A stretch of 64,000 nt of DNA, from positions 1 to 64,000 of the forward strand of contig NZ_BMTY01000021.1 of NCBI RefSeq assembly GCF_014649915.1. Reading direction: 5' to 3'. This DNA is from Streptomyces toxytricini (lineage in GTDB: Bacteria; Actinomycetota; Actinomycetes; Streptomycetales; Streptomycetaceae). How positions within the stretch are numbered: the stretch's first letter is position 1; every line of letters begins with the position of its first letter. This document shows positions 17,542 to 27,047 of the stretch, in pieces. The notes below the pieces were generated by a model, which had not been told where the DNA came from, did not search any database, and worked only from the letters and a program-made list of their open reading frames with translations. The position numbers and the translations under genes are program-made.

Positions 17542-17691
17542 CCGAAGCTCCTCACTTCTCAATTCGCCGGCAGAACCGGCGGACTGCGCGGCGGCGGAGC
17601 AGGGGAGCCGGGCGCGGATGCGAGCCGCGCGCCCCGGGAATCCCCCTCCGCCTCACGCGATCCCCCGATCACAGTCGTGAAGCCTGGTGTC

Positions 17692-17720
17692 ACTCTAGCC
17701 AGTTCATGTCACAGCCCCAA
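17692..17720 (-). promoter_or_regulatory. Promoter for esxBA
   Basis: On the minus strand the -35 is TTGGGG (17715-17720), the spacer is exactly 17 bases and the -10 is TAGAGT (17692-17697), close to the Streptomyces principal-sigma consensus. Transcripts would start near 17685 and have a leader of about 145 bases before esxB. Confidence 0.65.
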
Positions 17721-17757
17721 CACCGGTGGCCTGCTTCTGTCGATGAACTGTGACCGT

Positions 17758-19014
17758 TCACTGCAAACGGCGCCGGCGCCTGCGGGCGTCGCGCACGACG
17801 GTCGCCGTCGCCGCGGTCACGGCGACCAGCACGGCGCCGATGCCCAGAGCGTACGTGCCGAGGCGCTCCTGGCGCTCCTGCGCCGTCTCCGCCAGGTGCA
17901 GCGCCGCGGCCTGCGGTGCGGCCGCCGGCGGCGGCCCCGGGTCCGGTACGGGTGCCTTGGGGCGGTCGTGGTCCTGGGTGAGGGCGCGCACCGGGTCGAT
18001 CACTCCCCAACCCACGTAGTCGTCGCGACCCTTGACGGTCCGTTCGGCGGTGCCCTGGATCTGCCAGACGATCTCCTGCGGCGTCCAGTCCGGGTGCTTG
18101 GCCTTCAGGAGCGCGGCCACGCCGGCGACGTACGGCGCGGAGAAGCTCGTTCCGTTGTCGATGCACTGGCCGAAGCCGGGGACGGTGGAGACCATGTCGA
18201 CGCCCGGTGCGGCGACCCCGACGAAGTCGCCGGGCTGGGAGAACGCGGCGCGCTCGTTGTTGCGGTCCGAGGAGGCGACCGCGAGGACGCCCGGGAACGC
18301 CGCCGGGTAGGTCTTGCGCTTCTCGCCGCTCATGCCGTCGTTGCCGGCCGAGGCGACGACGACGACCTTCGCGTCGAGGGCCCGCTGCACCGCCTTGGCC
18401 AGCTCGGAGTCGGCGGTCAGGGCGGCGTCGGTGTCCTGGGAGATGTTGACGACGTGCGCGCCCTTGGCGACGGCGTGGTCGATGGCCTGGGCGAGGGACA
18501 GGGCGTTGCCCTTGCCCTGCCCGTCGTTCTGCCGGATCGGGATGACGACCGATTCGGGAGCCAGGCCGACGAAGCCGGTGCCGCTCTGCGGGCGGGCCGC
18601 GATCAGCCCGGCCACCTTGGTGCCGTGGCCGACCGTGTCTGCCGTCCCGTCGCCCTTGGGGTCGAGGAAGTCCTTCCCGGCGCCGACGTCGAGGGCCCCC
18701 GCGAGCTGCGGGTTGACCCGGTCGACGCCGGTGTCGATGACGGCGACCCGGACCGGCTTGCCGTCCTTGTCCTTGCCCTTGGTCTGGGCCCACAGCTCGT
18801 CGAGCAGCAGCCGCTGCAGGGCCCAGGGCCGGTCGGCGATCTGCTTCTTCATCGGGAACGTGCACTCCCCCGCCCCGGCCAGGCCCAGCACGGGGGCGGG
18901 CGGGGCGGCGGGCGGGGCGTCCACGGCCGCGGCGGGGCCCGCCGCGCAGCACAGGCCGGCCAGCGCGAGGGCGGGGGCGAGCAGGGCGCTGCGCCGGTAG
19001 GGGTGGGCGGTCAT
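17758..19014 (-). CDS. mycP: Mycosin, type VII secretion subtilisin-like protease
   Basis: Membrane-anchored S8 serine protease associated with ESX channels. It has 418 residues. A signal peptide (about 1-30) is followed by the catalytic triad D94 (AVIDTGVD), H130 (GHGTKVAG) and S290 (NGTSFSAP), a Pro/Ala-rich linker and a C-terminal membrane helix (about 388-410) ending in RRRRR. The ATG at 19014 has GAGGAGG six bases upstream. It lies 11 bases downstream of eccB, so the two are probably cotranscribed. Confidence 0.93.
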   Translation of the reverse strand: MTAHPYRRSALLAPALALAGLCCAAGPAAAVDAPPAAPPAPVLGLAGAGECTFPMKKQIADRPWALQRLLLDELWAQTKGKDKDGKPVRVAVIDTGVDRVNPQLAGALDVGAGKDFLDPKGDGTADTVGHGTKVAGLIAARPQSGTGFVGLAPESVVIPIRQNDGQGKGNALSLAQAIDHAVAKGAHVVNISQDTDAALTADSELAKAVQRALDAKVVVVASAGNDGMSGEKRKTYPAAFPGVLAVASSDRNNERAAFSQPGDFVGVAAPGVDMVSTVPGFGQCIDNGTSFSAPYVAGVAALLKAKHPDWTPQEIVWQIQGTAERTVKGRDDYVGWGVIDPVRALTQDHDRPKAPVPDPGPPPAAAPQAAALHLAETAQERQERLGTYALGIGAVLVAVTAATATVVRDARRRRRRLQ

Positions 19015-19025
19015 CGGCGGCCTCC

Positions 19026-20594
19026 TCACGAACCCTGCGGCTGGCGGGCCGAGTTGGTGTCCAGGCGCGGCCCCTTCGAGAGGAACTCGGACCACGCGAT
19101 GGGCACCATCGCCGGCACCACGCCGCCGTAGCCGAGCCGGATCTGCGCCTGGCTGGCCTCGGGGCGGCCGTCCGCGGCGCCGCTCTGCCCCTGCGGGTCC
19201 GCCGCGCCGATCTTGGACTTCTCGGCGTCGCTGTCGCCGTTGGCCTGGACGGCGTAGCGCAGCCCCGTGTCGGTGACCAGGAACGTCGAGCCGCCCGCGG
19301 TGGTCTGCTTGCCCTGCACCTGCGTGTACAGCAGGCCCGAGCCGGGCGTGACGTAGGCGCTGGTGCCGCTGGCGGTGATGTCGACGGGGAAGCCGGTGCC
19401 CGCCCAGGTGCTCAGCGTCTGCCCGCCCTGGCCGTCGACCGAGCGCAGCACGTTGCACACGGTGTCGCGTGCGGCGCCCTGGCCGGAGCCGGCCTGGTTG
19501 ATGCGGCCGGTCTTCCTCTGCGGCCAGCGCGTCTCGCCCTTGAAGACCCCCGGGTCGGGGTTCAAGGACTGCAGGTCGACCTCGCGGGCCTTGCCGTGCA
19601 TGTTGAGGCCGTCGGTCGCGGGCGCCGAGATGAGCAGCCACGCGGTGAAGTCGGAGACGGGGGCCACCTTCCCCGGCAGCACGACGTAGTGCTGCGCGCC
19701 GGAGCCGGTCTGCGCCCGCAGCACCATGCCGACCTTGTTGTCGCCGGTGCCCAGGCCCGGTACGTCGGCCTTCGTGCCGGCCGGGGCGGGCAGCTGCGGG
19801 AAGGCCAGGTCGTCGCCGGAGTTGAGGGTGGCAAGCCACTGCTCGGAGACCTGCTGCGGGCTGCCGCCCGTCGTGCCGACCAGGGCGTTCGTCATCTTGG
19901 CCGCGTCGGCGGTGCCCTCGGGGAACTTGTACTTGGTGCCCGCCGCGTCGACCAGGTAGCGCTCCTTGGACCCGCCGGTGCTCTGCACGTACAGCATCTG
20001 CGCGTCCGTCAGCCGGCGCTCGTCGTCCATGATCCCAGCCTCGCGGTCGGCGAGGACGAAGGTCGCCGTCTGGACGCTCTTGCCGTTGCCGCCGGGCGCC
20101 TGGCAGACCGCCCACCGCTTGGCCTTGCCCGCGTCCTTCGGCGACGGCAGCCGGTCGGGGGCGTAGGGGATGCCGATGATCGGGCCGCGGGGCGGCTTGC
20201 CCGCGTCCAGGACCTTGTCGTCGACCTGGAGGACCTTGAACTTCTGCGGGTCCAGGAGGAGTCGGGCCGACGCCAGGTTCAGCACCGGGTGCAGGCGGGT
20301 CTGGTCCTTGCCGTTCACCTTCGTCTTGAGCACCACGTACCGGGTCGTGGACTGCTTGCCGACCAGCACCTTCGTGCCCGGCTCGTCCCAGCCCTTCGGC
20401 GCCTGCGGCTTGAACATGCCCCAGGCGCCGAACCCGGCGAGGACTACGGCTCCCGCGATCAGGCCGGGCAGGACCGCCCGCAGCGGACGGGGGGCGCCTT
20501 CCTCGGAGCCCGTCGCGGACGGCTGCAGGAACGCGGCCACCGTCCGCCGCTTCGCAAAGGTGTACGCGTTGAGTTCATCACGCCGTGATGCCAT
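19026..20594 (-). CDS. eccB: Type VII secretion protein EccB
   Basis: Periplasmic-facing core component of the ESX channel, 522 residues. The conserved cytoplasmic start MASRRDELNAYTFAKRR precedes one membrane helix (about 40-60), and the rest is extracytoplasmic. It includes repeated beta motifs and two cysteines (WAVCQAP and DTVCNVL) that could form a disulfide. The last residues (LDTNSARQPQGS) are flexible. It is followed by mycP and divergent from eccE across 260 bases. Confidence 0.93.
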   Translation of the reverse strand: MASRRDELNAYTFAKRRTVAAFLQPSATGSEEGAPRPLRAVLPGLIAGAVVLAGFGAWGMFKPQAPKGWDEPGTKVLVGKQSTTRYVVLKTKVNGKDQTRLHPVLNLASARLLLDPQKFKVLQVDDKVLDAGKPPRGPIIGIPYAPDRLPSPKDAGKAKRWAVCQAPGGNGKSVQTATFVLADREAGIMDDERRLTDAQMLYVQSTGGSKERYLVDAAGTKYKFPEGTADAAKMTNALVGTTGGSPQQVSEQWLATLNSGDDLAFPQLPAPAGTKADVPGLGTGDNKVGMVLRAQTGSGAQHYVVLPGKVAPVSDFTAWLLISAPATDGLNMHGKAREVDLQSLNPDPGVFKGETRWPQRKTGRINQAGSGQGAARDTVCNVLRSVDGQGGQTLSTWAGTGFPVDITASGTSAYVTPGSGLLYTQVQGKQTTAGGSTFLVTDTGLRYAVQANGDSDAEKSKIGAADPQGQSGAADGRPEASQAQIRLGYGGVVPAMVPIAWSEFLSKGPRLDTNSARQPQGS

Positions 20595-20854
20595 GACCGT
20601 CTGCTTCTCCCCGAACGGCCCGGTCGGCGACTGCGGTCCCCGGGCCTTGATGGTCGGACCGGGGACCTACTATGCCTCTTGACCGAGGACACGCAGGGGC
20701 CGGGTAGGGTGAGGCAGCCGCTCAGCGCCTTCCGCACCGGGGTAAACAGGGCCTGTTGGGGTGGATTGAGGAGGTTTCCGGAGGCATGCGGCGGGCAGCG
20801 CGCGGCTCCGGCACTCACGGGGGTCTCGGCCCGGAAAGGGGAGGTGGGCCACTG

Positions 20855-22129
20855 ATGGCCACCGCGACGCAGCCGCAGACGAGTGCTCCGGCACCCGCAC
20901 GCAGCGGGGTGACACCGTATCCGCAGTCGACCCCGGGGCGTTTCGGCCCGTTCCGATTGCAACAACTCGTCCTGCTCCAAGTGGCCGCTGCCGCACTGCT
21001 GGTGGCCTGGGTCGTCGAGCCCCTGCTGCTGGCGCCCGCGGGTGTCCTCGCCCTGGTCCTGGCCGTGCTGGCCGTCGTACGCCGCCACCAGCGCTCCCTG
21101 CCCGAGTGGATCGGCAGCGCCCTCGCCCTGCGCGCCCGGCGCCGGCGCGCCGCCGCGTTCACGGTGCCCGCGGGCACCGAGCCGGGCCTCGCCCCGCTCG
21201 TCGAGGCCGACCCGGCACTGCGGACCATGACGTTCAGCGACCGCGACCGGCGGCCCGTCGGCATGGTCGGCGACGGGACCTTCCTGACCGCCGTCGTCCA
21301 GGTCGACACCGACGCCACCGCGCTGCGCCCCGACCGCGGCGAGCGGCCGCTGCCGCTCTCGCTCGTCCGGGACGTCCTCGACGTGGACGGCATCCGGCTG
21401 GAGTCGGCGCAGCTCGTGCAGCACACCCAGCCCGCCCCGGCCCCGCACCTGCCGGCGCAGTCGACCGCCACCCGCAACTACGCGCCGCTCCAGGCCCAGA
21501 CGGGAACCCCCGCGGTACGGCTGACGTGGATCGCGCTCAAGCTGGACCCGGAGCTGTGCCCCGAGGCGGTCGCCGCCCGCGGCGGCGGCCTCGCCGGCGC
21601 CCAGCGCTGCGTGGTCCGCGCCGCGGACCAGCTGGCGAGCCGGCTCGCGGGGGCCGGGTTCCGGGCGACCGTCCTCACCGAGCAGGAGCTGACGGCGGCC
21701 CTGGCCACCTCCTCCTGCGCCAACCCGCGGGCGATCACGCAGGCGGGCCGCTCGGCGAGCACCGGACGGCGCACCGAGGAGACGGCCCGCACCTGGCGCT
21801 GCGACGACCGGCGCCACACCACGTACTGGATCGGCCGCTGGCCGCAGCTCGGCGGCTCGGGGACGGCATCCCTGCCGCAGTTCGTGGCGCTGCTGACCTC
21901 CCTCCAGGCACTGGCGACGAACTTCAGCCTGACCATGGCGCCGGGCGAGCGGCAGAGCGTCACCCTGACCGGCCACGTACGGGTGACGGGCCGCAGCGAC
22001 GAGGAACTGGTCGCCGCACGCCGGGAACTGGAGCGCACCGCCCGCGGCGTGCGCACCGGCCTCGTACGGCTCGACCGCGAACAGGTGCCGGGGCTGCTGG
22101 CCTCGCTGCCGTTGGGAGGCGCGCGATGA
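20855..22129 (+). CDS. eccE: Type VII secretion protein EccE
   Basis: Peripheral membrane component of the ESX complex, 424 residues from this start. Two close hydrophobic helices (about 37-75) are followed by a soluble domain containing TYWIGRWPQLGG and a C-terminal LVRLDREQVPGL segment. The start ATG at 20855 follows GGGGAGG about ten bases upstream; the longer frame to 20756 has low-complexity residues. Its stop overlaps the next start (ATGA), so translation is coupled. EccE families diverge strongly, so the name rests on topology and gene position. Confidence 0.8.
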   Translation: MATATQPQTSAPAPARSGVTPYPQSTPGRFGPFRLQQLVLLQVAAAALLVAWVVEPLLLAPAGVLALVLAVLAVVRRHQRSLPEWIGSALALRARRRRAAAFTVPAGTEPGLAPLVEADPALRTMTFSDRDRRPVGMVGDGTFLTAVVQVDTDATALRPDRGERPLPLSLVRDVLDVDGIRLESAQLVQHTQPAPAPHLPAQSTATRNYAPLQAQTGTPAVRLTWIALKLDPELCPEAVAARGGGLAGAQRCVVRAADQLASRLAGAGFRATVLTEQELTAALATSSCANPRAITQAGRSASTGRRTEETARTWRCDDRRHTTYWIGRWPQLGGSGTASLPQFVALLTSLQALATNFSLTMAPGERQSVTLTGHVRVTGRSDEELVAARRELERTARGVRTGLVRLDREQVPGLLASLPLGGAR

Positions 22130-22836
22130 AGAGCACGGTCAGGGGCGGCTTCGGGCTGGTCGGCCCGCGTCGCGAACGGCACACCGTGCCGGTGGCGGAC
22201 CTCGACGCGCTGGCCCTGCCGGTCGGCGACGACGGCGTCGTCATCGGCGTCGACGCCCACGGCAGGCCCGCCGTGCTCGGCATCAACCGGCCCACGCCGT
22301 ACGAGGTGACGCTGATCGGCGGCCTGTGGACGGCCCAGGTGCTCGCGCTGCGCGCGGCCGCCACCGGGGCGCGCGTCGCGGTGGAGACCGGCCGCGCCCA
22401 GGCGTGGGCCGGGCTGGCGCAGGCGGCCGGCGGCGGTCAGCAGTGCGTGACGCTGCACGACGTGGGCCGCGTGCCGCCGCAGGGCGCCTCCGCGGGCAGC
22501 CCGGTGCTGGTGATCCGCGACTGCGGGATGCGGCCGCCGCGCGGGCGGGTGGTGGCGGGCCCGTGGCAGTCCGTGGTGACGCTGCTGCCGTACCTGAGCC
22601 CGACGGCGCCGCGGCTGCTGCAGAACTCGGCGCTCGTCGGCGTCCAGCGGGTCTCCCCGGACGAGGCGGAGCAGATCGGCCGCCTGATGGGCCTGCCCCG
22701 GCAGACGGTGGAGTCGCTGCCGACGCTGGGCGACGGCGTGACGCTGTGGTGCACGCCGCGGGACCGGCAGTTCGTCATGACGCAGGGCACGGAGCAGGAG
22801 TCCTCCCTCCTCGGACCCTGCCGCCGCATCGACTGA
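22126..22836 (+). CDS. Unrecognised protein of the type VII locus
   Basis: A 236-residue soluble-looking protein with no signal peptide or membrane helix. I do not recognise a family. Visible features are an N-terminal GFGLVGPRRERHTVPV, a central segment ending PVLVIRDCGMRPPRGRVVAG and the C-terminal LWCTPRDRQFVMTQGTEQE. Its ATG overlaps the eccE stop as ATGA, and the EspI-like ATPase gene follows 231 bases later on the same strand. The position suggests a cytoplasmic helper or substrate-handling factor of the secretion system, which is inference. Confidence 0.75.
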   Translation: MKSTVRGGFGLVGPRRERHTVPVADLDALALPVGDDGVVIGVDAHGRPAVLGINRPTPYEVTLIGGLWTAQVLALRAAATGARVAVETGRAQAWAGLAQAAGGGQQCVTLHDVGRVPPQGASAGSPVLVIRDCGMRPPRGRVVAGPWQSVVTLLPYLSPTAPRLLQNSALVGVQRVSPDEAEQIGRLMGLPRQTVESLPTLGDGVTLWCTPRDRQFVMTQGTEQESSLLGPCRRID

Positions 22837-23067
22837 CGGCGTGCGCACGCCGCCCCGCCCGGCCGGCTCGGTGACGCCCGCTCAGCGGCCCTGCCGGGAA
22901 GGGCAGACCTCGGAAGCAGCGCGGTACAGGGCCGTCGGCGCGGGAACCGGCAGGGGGCGGGGGCGTCGCCCGACGGGGGCGGACACCGGCGTCGGCGCCC
23001 GATTAGGCTGGGCGTGGGCGTGGCGCCGAGCGGCGCCGGACCAGTGTTCGACAGACCAGGAGGACGA

Positions 23068-26046
23068 GTGAGCGGCGATCGGAACGAGAGGCGCGGCGGG
23101 GCGTGGGACGTCCCGACGGACGATCAGTCCGACGCGGAGCCCGAGGTGACGGGCGAGTTCACCATCGACTACACGCCGCCCGCCTGGTACACGCAGAGCG
23201 CGGCCCCGGCCTCGCCCGTCCCCGCGCTGCCCGAGGGCAGCGGCTTCGAACCGCACCGGCCGTCGGAGCTCGCCTCGCCCCCGACGATGCGCATCGCGCC
23301 CCCGGCGCGCACCCCGGACCCGGCCGCGCCGGCTGCGGACCCCGCTGACGCGGCCGCTCCTGACCGGGCGTCGGCGCCCGCGCCGACGGCGGATGCCGCC
23401 CCGCACGCCCCGACCCCGGCCGAGGCGCCGCGGCCCCTCACCGCCGGCCCTGCCGACGCCCCCGCCGGGGCCTTCCCGGAGGCGCCGGCTCCGACCGGCC
23501 CGCCGCAGCCGTTCACGCCGGCCGAGGGCACGGCGACGCCCGTACCCGCCGACGCACCGCAGTCCGGACAGCCGTTCACGGCAAGCCCGGCCGAAGGCGC
23601 CCCCGCGCCCGCACCGGCCTTCCCGGTGGCCACCGACGCGCCGCAGCCCGCGCAGCCGTTCCCGGCAGGCCTGCCCGAGGGCGCGCCCGCGCCTGTACCG
23701 GCCTTCCCCGACACCTCGGAGCCCGCCGACGCGGCGCAGGCCGGGCAGCGCTTCACCGGCCCGGCGGAAGGCGCGTCCGCGCCGGGAGCCGCCTTCCCCG
23801 AGACGCCGGCAACCACCGACGCACCGCAGCCCGGGCAGCCGTCCACGGCAGGCCCGGCCGAAGGCGCGCCCGCGCCCGTTCGGGCCTTCCCCCAAACGCC
23901 GGCACCCTCCGACGCACCGCAGCCCGGGCCCTCCACGGGAAGCCCGGCCGAAGGCGCGCCCGTACCGGCCTTCCCCGAGGCGGCGGCACCCACCGACGCC
24001 CCACAGCCCGGGCAGCACTTCACCGCAGGCCCGGCCGAAGGCGCGCCGGCGCCCGTACCGGTCTTCCCGGCGGCATCGGCCGAAGCGCCGCAGGACTTCC
24101 CGGCGGGCCCGGATGCGGCCGCACCGGCCGCGCCGACGCCTGCTCCGGCCGACGCGGCCGCGCCCCCGGCGCTCGCGCCCGTACCGGCGCCGTCCGACAG
24201 CGCGGTCCCGGCCCTGCCCGCGCCCGCCGCGGGGGCACCGGGATCCGGGACGCCCTCCTTCGGCGTGCCGCAGCTCCAGGCGCCCGAGACCGCTTCGTCC
24301 GGGCGGGGCATCGTGCTGGGCAAGCCGACCGGGGACTCCGGCGCGGTCCCGCGCCCGGCCACGCCGGCCGAGGGGACGGCCCTGCCCCCGGCGGCACCCG
24401 AGCCGGCGCCGGCCGATGCGGTGCCCGCCGGGTACGCGCCCTCCCCCGAAGCCCCGGCCGCGCCCCAGGCGTTCCCCGCCGCTCCGGCGCCGGCCGACGC
24501 TCCCCCGCAGCAGCCGGCCCCTTCCCCGTACGCCCCGCAGAGCTACGGCTTCCCGCCGCAGGCCCCCGCCGGGGCGGGTGGCCACCCCTACGCGCCCGCG
24601 CCCTCGGCCGGCGGGTACGCCTATCCGCCCGCCGCGCAGGCCCCGGCGGCACCGCAGGGCTACGGCTTCCCGCCCCAGGCCCCGGCCAACGCCGGCGGCT
24701 ACGCCTACCCGCCCTCGGCACCGGTACAGGCACCGGCACCGGCCGCGGAAGCCGTGCCCCAGCAGGCCCCCGCCCAGCCGCAGCACCCGCAGCACCCGCA
24801 GCCGCAGATCGACCCGCGGACCGGCGCCCAGTGGCCGTCCGGCCCGCAGCCCGGTCCGCAGCCGCACGACCCGCACTACCAGCCCGGCCCTGCCGCGGGC
24901 GGCGCCCCGCTGGGCTACACGGCCGCGGTCGAGCTGTCCTCCGACCGGCTGCTGCGCGGCAAGCAGAAGCCCAAGCCGCAGCGCGCGGGCTTCCGCTTCG
25001 GCGGCAAGGCGGCCGAGGCCGAGCGCCTGCGCAAGCTGGAGCTGATCCGCACCCCGGTGATGTCCTGCTACCGGATCGCCGTGATCAGCCTCAAGGGCGG
25101 CGTCGGCAAGACCACGACGACCACCGCGCTCGGCGCGACCCTGGCCAGCGAGCGCCAGGACAAGATCCTGGCCATCGACGCGAACCCGGACGCCGGCACC
25201 CTCGGCCGCCGCGTCCGGCGCGAGACCGGTGCGACGATCCGGGACCTGGTCCAGGCGATCCCGTACCTGAACTCGTACATGGACATCCGGCGGTTCACCT
25301 CGCAGGCGCCCTCCGGCCTGGAGATCATCGCGAACGACGTCGACCCGGCCGTGTCGACCACGTTCAACGACGAGGACTACCGCCGCGTCATCGACACCCT
25401 CGGCCGCCAGTACCCGATCATCCTCACCGACTCCGGCACCGGCCTGCTCTACTCGGCGATGCGCGGCGTCCTGGACCTCGCCGATCAGCTGATCATCATC
25501 TCGACGCCGTCCGTGGACGGCGCGAGCAGCGCCAGCACCACGCTCGACTGGCTCTCCGCGCACGGGTACGGCGACCTGGTCTCGCGCTCCCTCACCGTCA
25601 TCTCCGGGGTCCGCGAGACCAGCAAGATGATCAAGACCGAGGACATCGTGCAGCACTTCGAGACCCGCTGCCGCGGCGTCGTCGTCGTGCCCTTCGACGA
25701 GCACCTCGCCGCCGGCGCCGAGGTCGACCTCGACCTGATGCGGCCGAAGACCCGCGAGGCGTACTTCCACCTCGCCTCCCTGGTGGCCGAGGACTTCGTC
25801 CGCGCCGCCCAGCAGGCGCCCCGGCAGCAGTGGGGTGCCCCGCAACAGCCGGCGGCCCCGGGGCAGCCGTACGCCCAGCCGCACCCGCAGGCCCACCCCC
25901 AGGGCGCTCCGGCAGGCCACCCGCAGCCGTACGCGCAGCCCGCGCAGCCGTACGCCGCCCAGCCGGGGCAGCCCTGGCCGCAGCAGCAGCCGCAGCCGGG
26001 GCAGCACCCCGGCCCGCAGCCCCCGCGCGACCCGCGCCTCGGCTGA
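23068..26046 (+). CDS. EspI-like MinD/ParA ATPase with long Pro/Ala-rich N terminus
   Basis: A 992-residue protein. Residues about 60-620 are Pro/Ala-rich and include degenerate copies of a unit around PAEGAPAPVPAFP...DAPQPGQPFT, then GYGFPPQAP repeats. A MinD/ParA domain follows with the Walker A KGGVGKTTTTTALGATL at about residue 676 and LAIDANPDAGTLGRR. The tail is again Pro/Gln-rich (PQPYAQP). The layout matches mycobacterial EspI, an ESX-1 protein linking secretion to ATP level; that role here is inference. The GTG start has a strong AGGAGG site. It is the last plus-strand gene of the locus and converges on ribF. Confidence 0.85.
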   Translation: MSGDRNERRGGAWDVPTDDQSDAEPEVTGEFTIDYTPPAWYTQSAAPASPVPALPEGSGFEPHRPSELASPPTMRIAPPARTPDPAAPAADPADAAAPDRASAPAPTADAAPHAPTPAEAPRPLTAGPADAPAGAFPEAPAPTGPPQPFTPAEGTATPVPADAPQSGQPFTASPAEGAPAPAPAFPVATDAPQPAQPFPAGLPEGAPAPVPAFPDTSEPADAAQAGQRFTGPAEGASAPGAAFPETPATTDAPQPGQPSTAGPAEGAPAPVRAFPQTPAPSDAPQPGPSTGSPAEGAPVPAFPEAAAPTDAPQPGQHFTAGPAEGAPAPVPVFPAASAEAPQDFPAGPDAAAPAAPTPAPADAAAPPALAPVPAPSDSAVPALPAPAAGAPGSGTPSFGVPQLQAPETASSGRGIVLGKPTGDSGAVPRPATPAEGTALPPAAPEPAPADAVPAGYAPSPEAPAAPQAFPAAPAPADAPPQQPAPSPYAPQSYGFPPQAPAGAGGHPYAPAPSAGGYAYPPAAQAPAAPQGYGFPPQAPANAGGYAYPPSAPVQAPAPAAEAVPQQAPAQPQHPQHPQPQIDPRTGAQWPSGPQPGPQPHDPHYQPGPAAGGAPLGYTAAVELSSDRLLRGKQKPKPQRAGFRFGGKAAEAERLRKLELIRTPVMSCYRIAVISLKGGVGKTTTTTALGATLASERQDKILAIDANPDAGTLGRRVRRETGATIRDLVQAIPYLNSYMDIRRFTSQAPSGLEIIANDVDPAVSTTFNDEDYRRVIDTLGRQYPIILTDSGTGLLYSAMRGVLDLADQLIIISTPSVDGASSASTTLDWLSAHGYGDLVSRSLTVISGVRETSKMIKTEDIVQHFETRCRGVVVVPFDEHLAAGAEVDLDLMRPKTREAYFHLASLVAEDFVRAAQQAPRQQWGAPQQPAAPGQPYAQPHPQAHPQGAPAGHPQPYAQPAQPYAAQPGQPWPQQQPQPGQHPGPQPPRDPRLG

Positions 26047-26081
26047 CGAGCGCCCGGGCCCTTCGCCGTGGCTCCGCGCGC

Positions 26082-27047
26082 TCAGTGCCGCGCGTGCTGC
26101 GCGTCGTACTCCTGGGTCAGCGACCGCGCCCGCTTCACGTCGTCCGCGATGGCCTCCAGCAGCCCGTCCAGCGACTCGAACCTGGCCATGCCCCGCACGT
26201 AGGCGAGGAAGTCCACGGTGACGTGCAGCCCGTACAGGTCGAGGCCGATCCGGTCGATCGCGTACGCCTCCACGGTCCGCTCGGTGGCGTCGAACTGGAG
26301 GTTCGTCCCCACCGAGATCGCCGCCGGCATCCGCTCGCCGTTCGCGGTCAGCCAGCCCGCGTACACGCCGTCCGCGGGGACCGCGGTGTGCGGCGGGGTC
26401 TCGACGTTGGCCGTGGGGTAGCCCAGCTCGCGCCCGCGCTGCGCGCCGCGCACGACGACGCCCTCGACGCGGTGCGGGCGGCCCAGCACCTCGGCCGCGC
26501 CCTCCATGTCGCCCTCGGCGACCAGCCTGCGGGCCAGCGTGGAGGAGAACGGCACGCCGCCGCCCGCCGTGCCGCGCTCGAAGAGGTCGACGACCTCGAC
26601 CTCGTAGTCGTAGGTGGCGCCCAGCTCGCGCAGGAAGTCGACGTTGCCGGCGGCGCGGTGGCCGAAGCGGAAGTTCGGGCCCTCGATGACGGCGCGCGCG
26701 TGCAGCTTGTCGACGAGCACCTTGACGATGAAGTCGGACGGGGAGAGCTGCGAGAACTCCGCCGTGAACGGCAGGATCAGCAGCGCGTCCACGCCCAGCC
26801 CCGCCATCAGCTCGGCGCGCCGGTCGTACGGGGCCAGGATCGGCGGGTGGCTGCCGGGGCGGACGACCTCGCTGGGGTGCGGGTCGAAGGTGACCACGAC
26901 GGACGGCACGCCGAGCTCGCGCGCCTTGGCGACGGCGCGCCCGATGATCAGCTGGTGGCCCCGGTGCACACCGTCGTACGAGCCGATGGTGACGACGCTG
27001 CGCCCCCAGTCCTGGGGGATGTCCTCCAAGCCACGCCAGCGCTGCAC
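26082..27047 (-). CDS. ribF: Bifunctional riboflavin kinase/FAD synthetase
   Basis: Phosphorylates riboflavin to FMN and adenylylates FMN to FAD. It has 321 residues. The N-terminal nucleotidyltransferase motif is SYDGVHRGHQ (about residues 24-33), and the C-terminal riboflavin kinase domain carries RGRELGYPTANV. The GTG at 27047 has GAGGAG eight bases upstream and gives VQRWRGLEDIP. It is on the same strand as truB but separated by 364 bases, so it has its own leader. The gene converges with the EspI-like gene across 35 bases. Confidence 0.95.
   Translation of the reverse strand: MQRWRGLEDIPQDWGRSVVTIGSYDGVHRGHQLIIGRAVAKARELGVPSVVVTFDPHPSEVVRPGSHPPILAPYDRRAELMAGLGVDALLILPFTAEFSQLSPSDFIVKVLVDKLHARAVIEGPNFRFGHRAAGNVDFLRELGATYDYEVEVVDLFERGTAGGGVPFSSTLARRLVAEGDMEGAAEVLGRPHRVEGVVVRGAQRGRELGYPTANVETPPHTAVPADGVYAGWLTANGERMPAAISVGTNLQFDATERTVEAYAIDRIGLDLYGLHVTVDFLAYVRGMARFESLDGLLEAIADDVKRARSLTQEYDAQHARH

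Noticed and set aside
10614..26046. Type VII locus as a recent genomic island
   Set aside because: No tRNA-edge, integrase, direct repeats or composition break was seen, and the locus is typical for Streptomyces.
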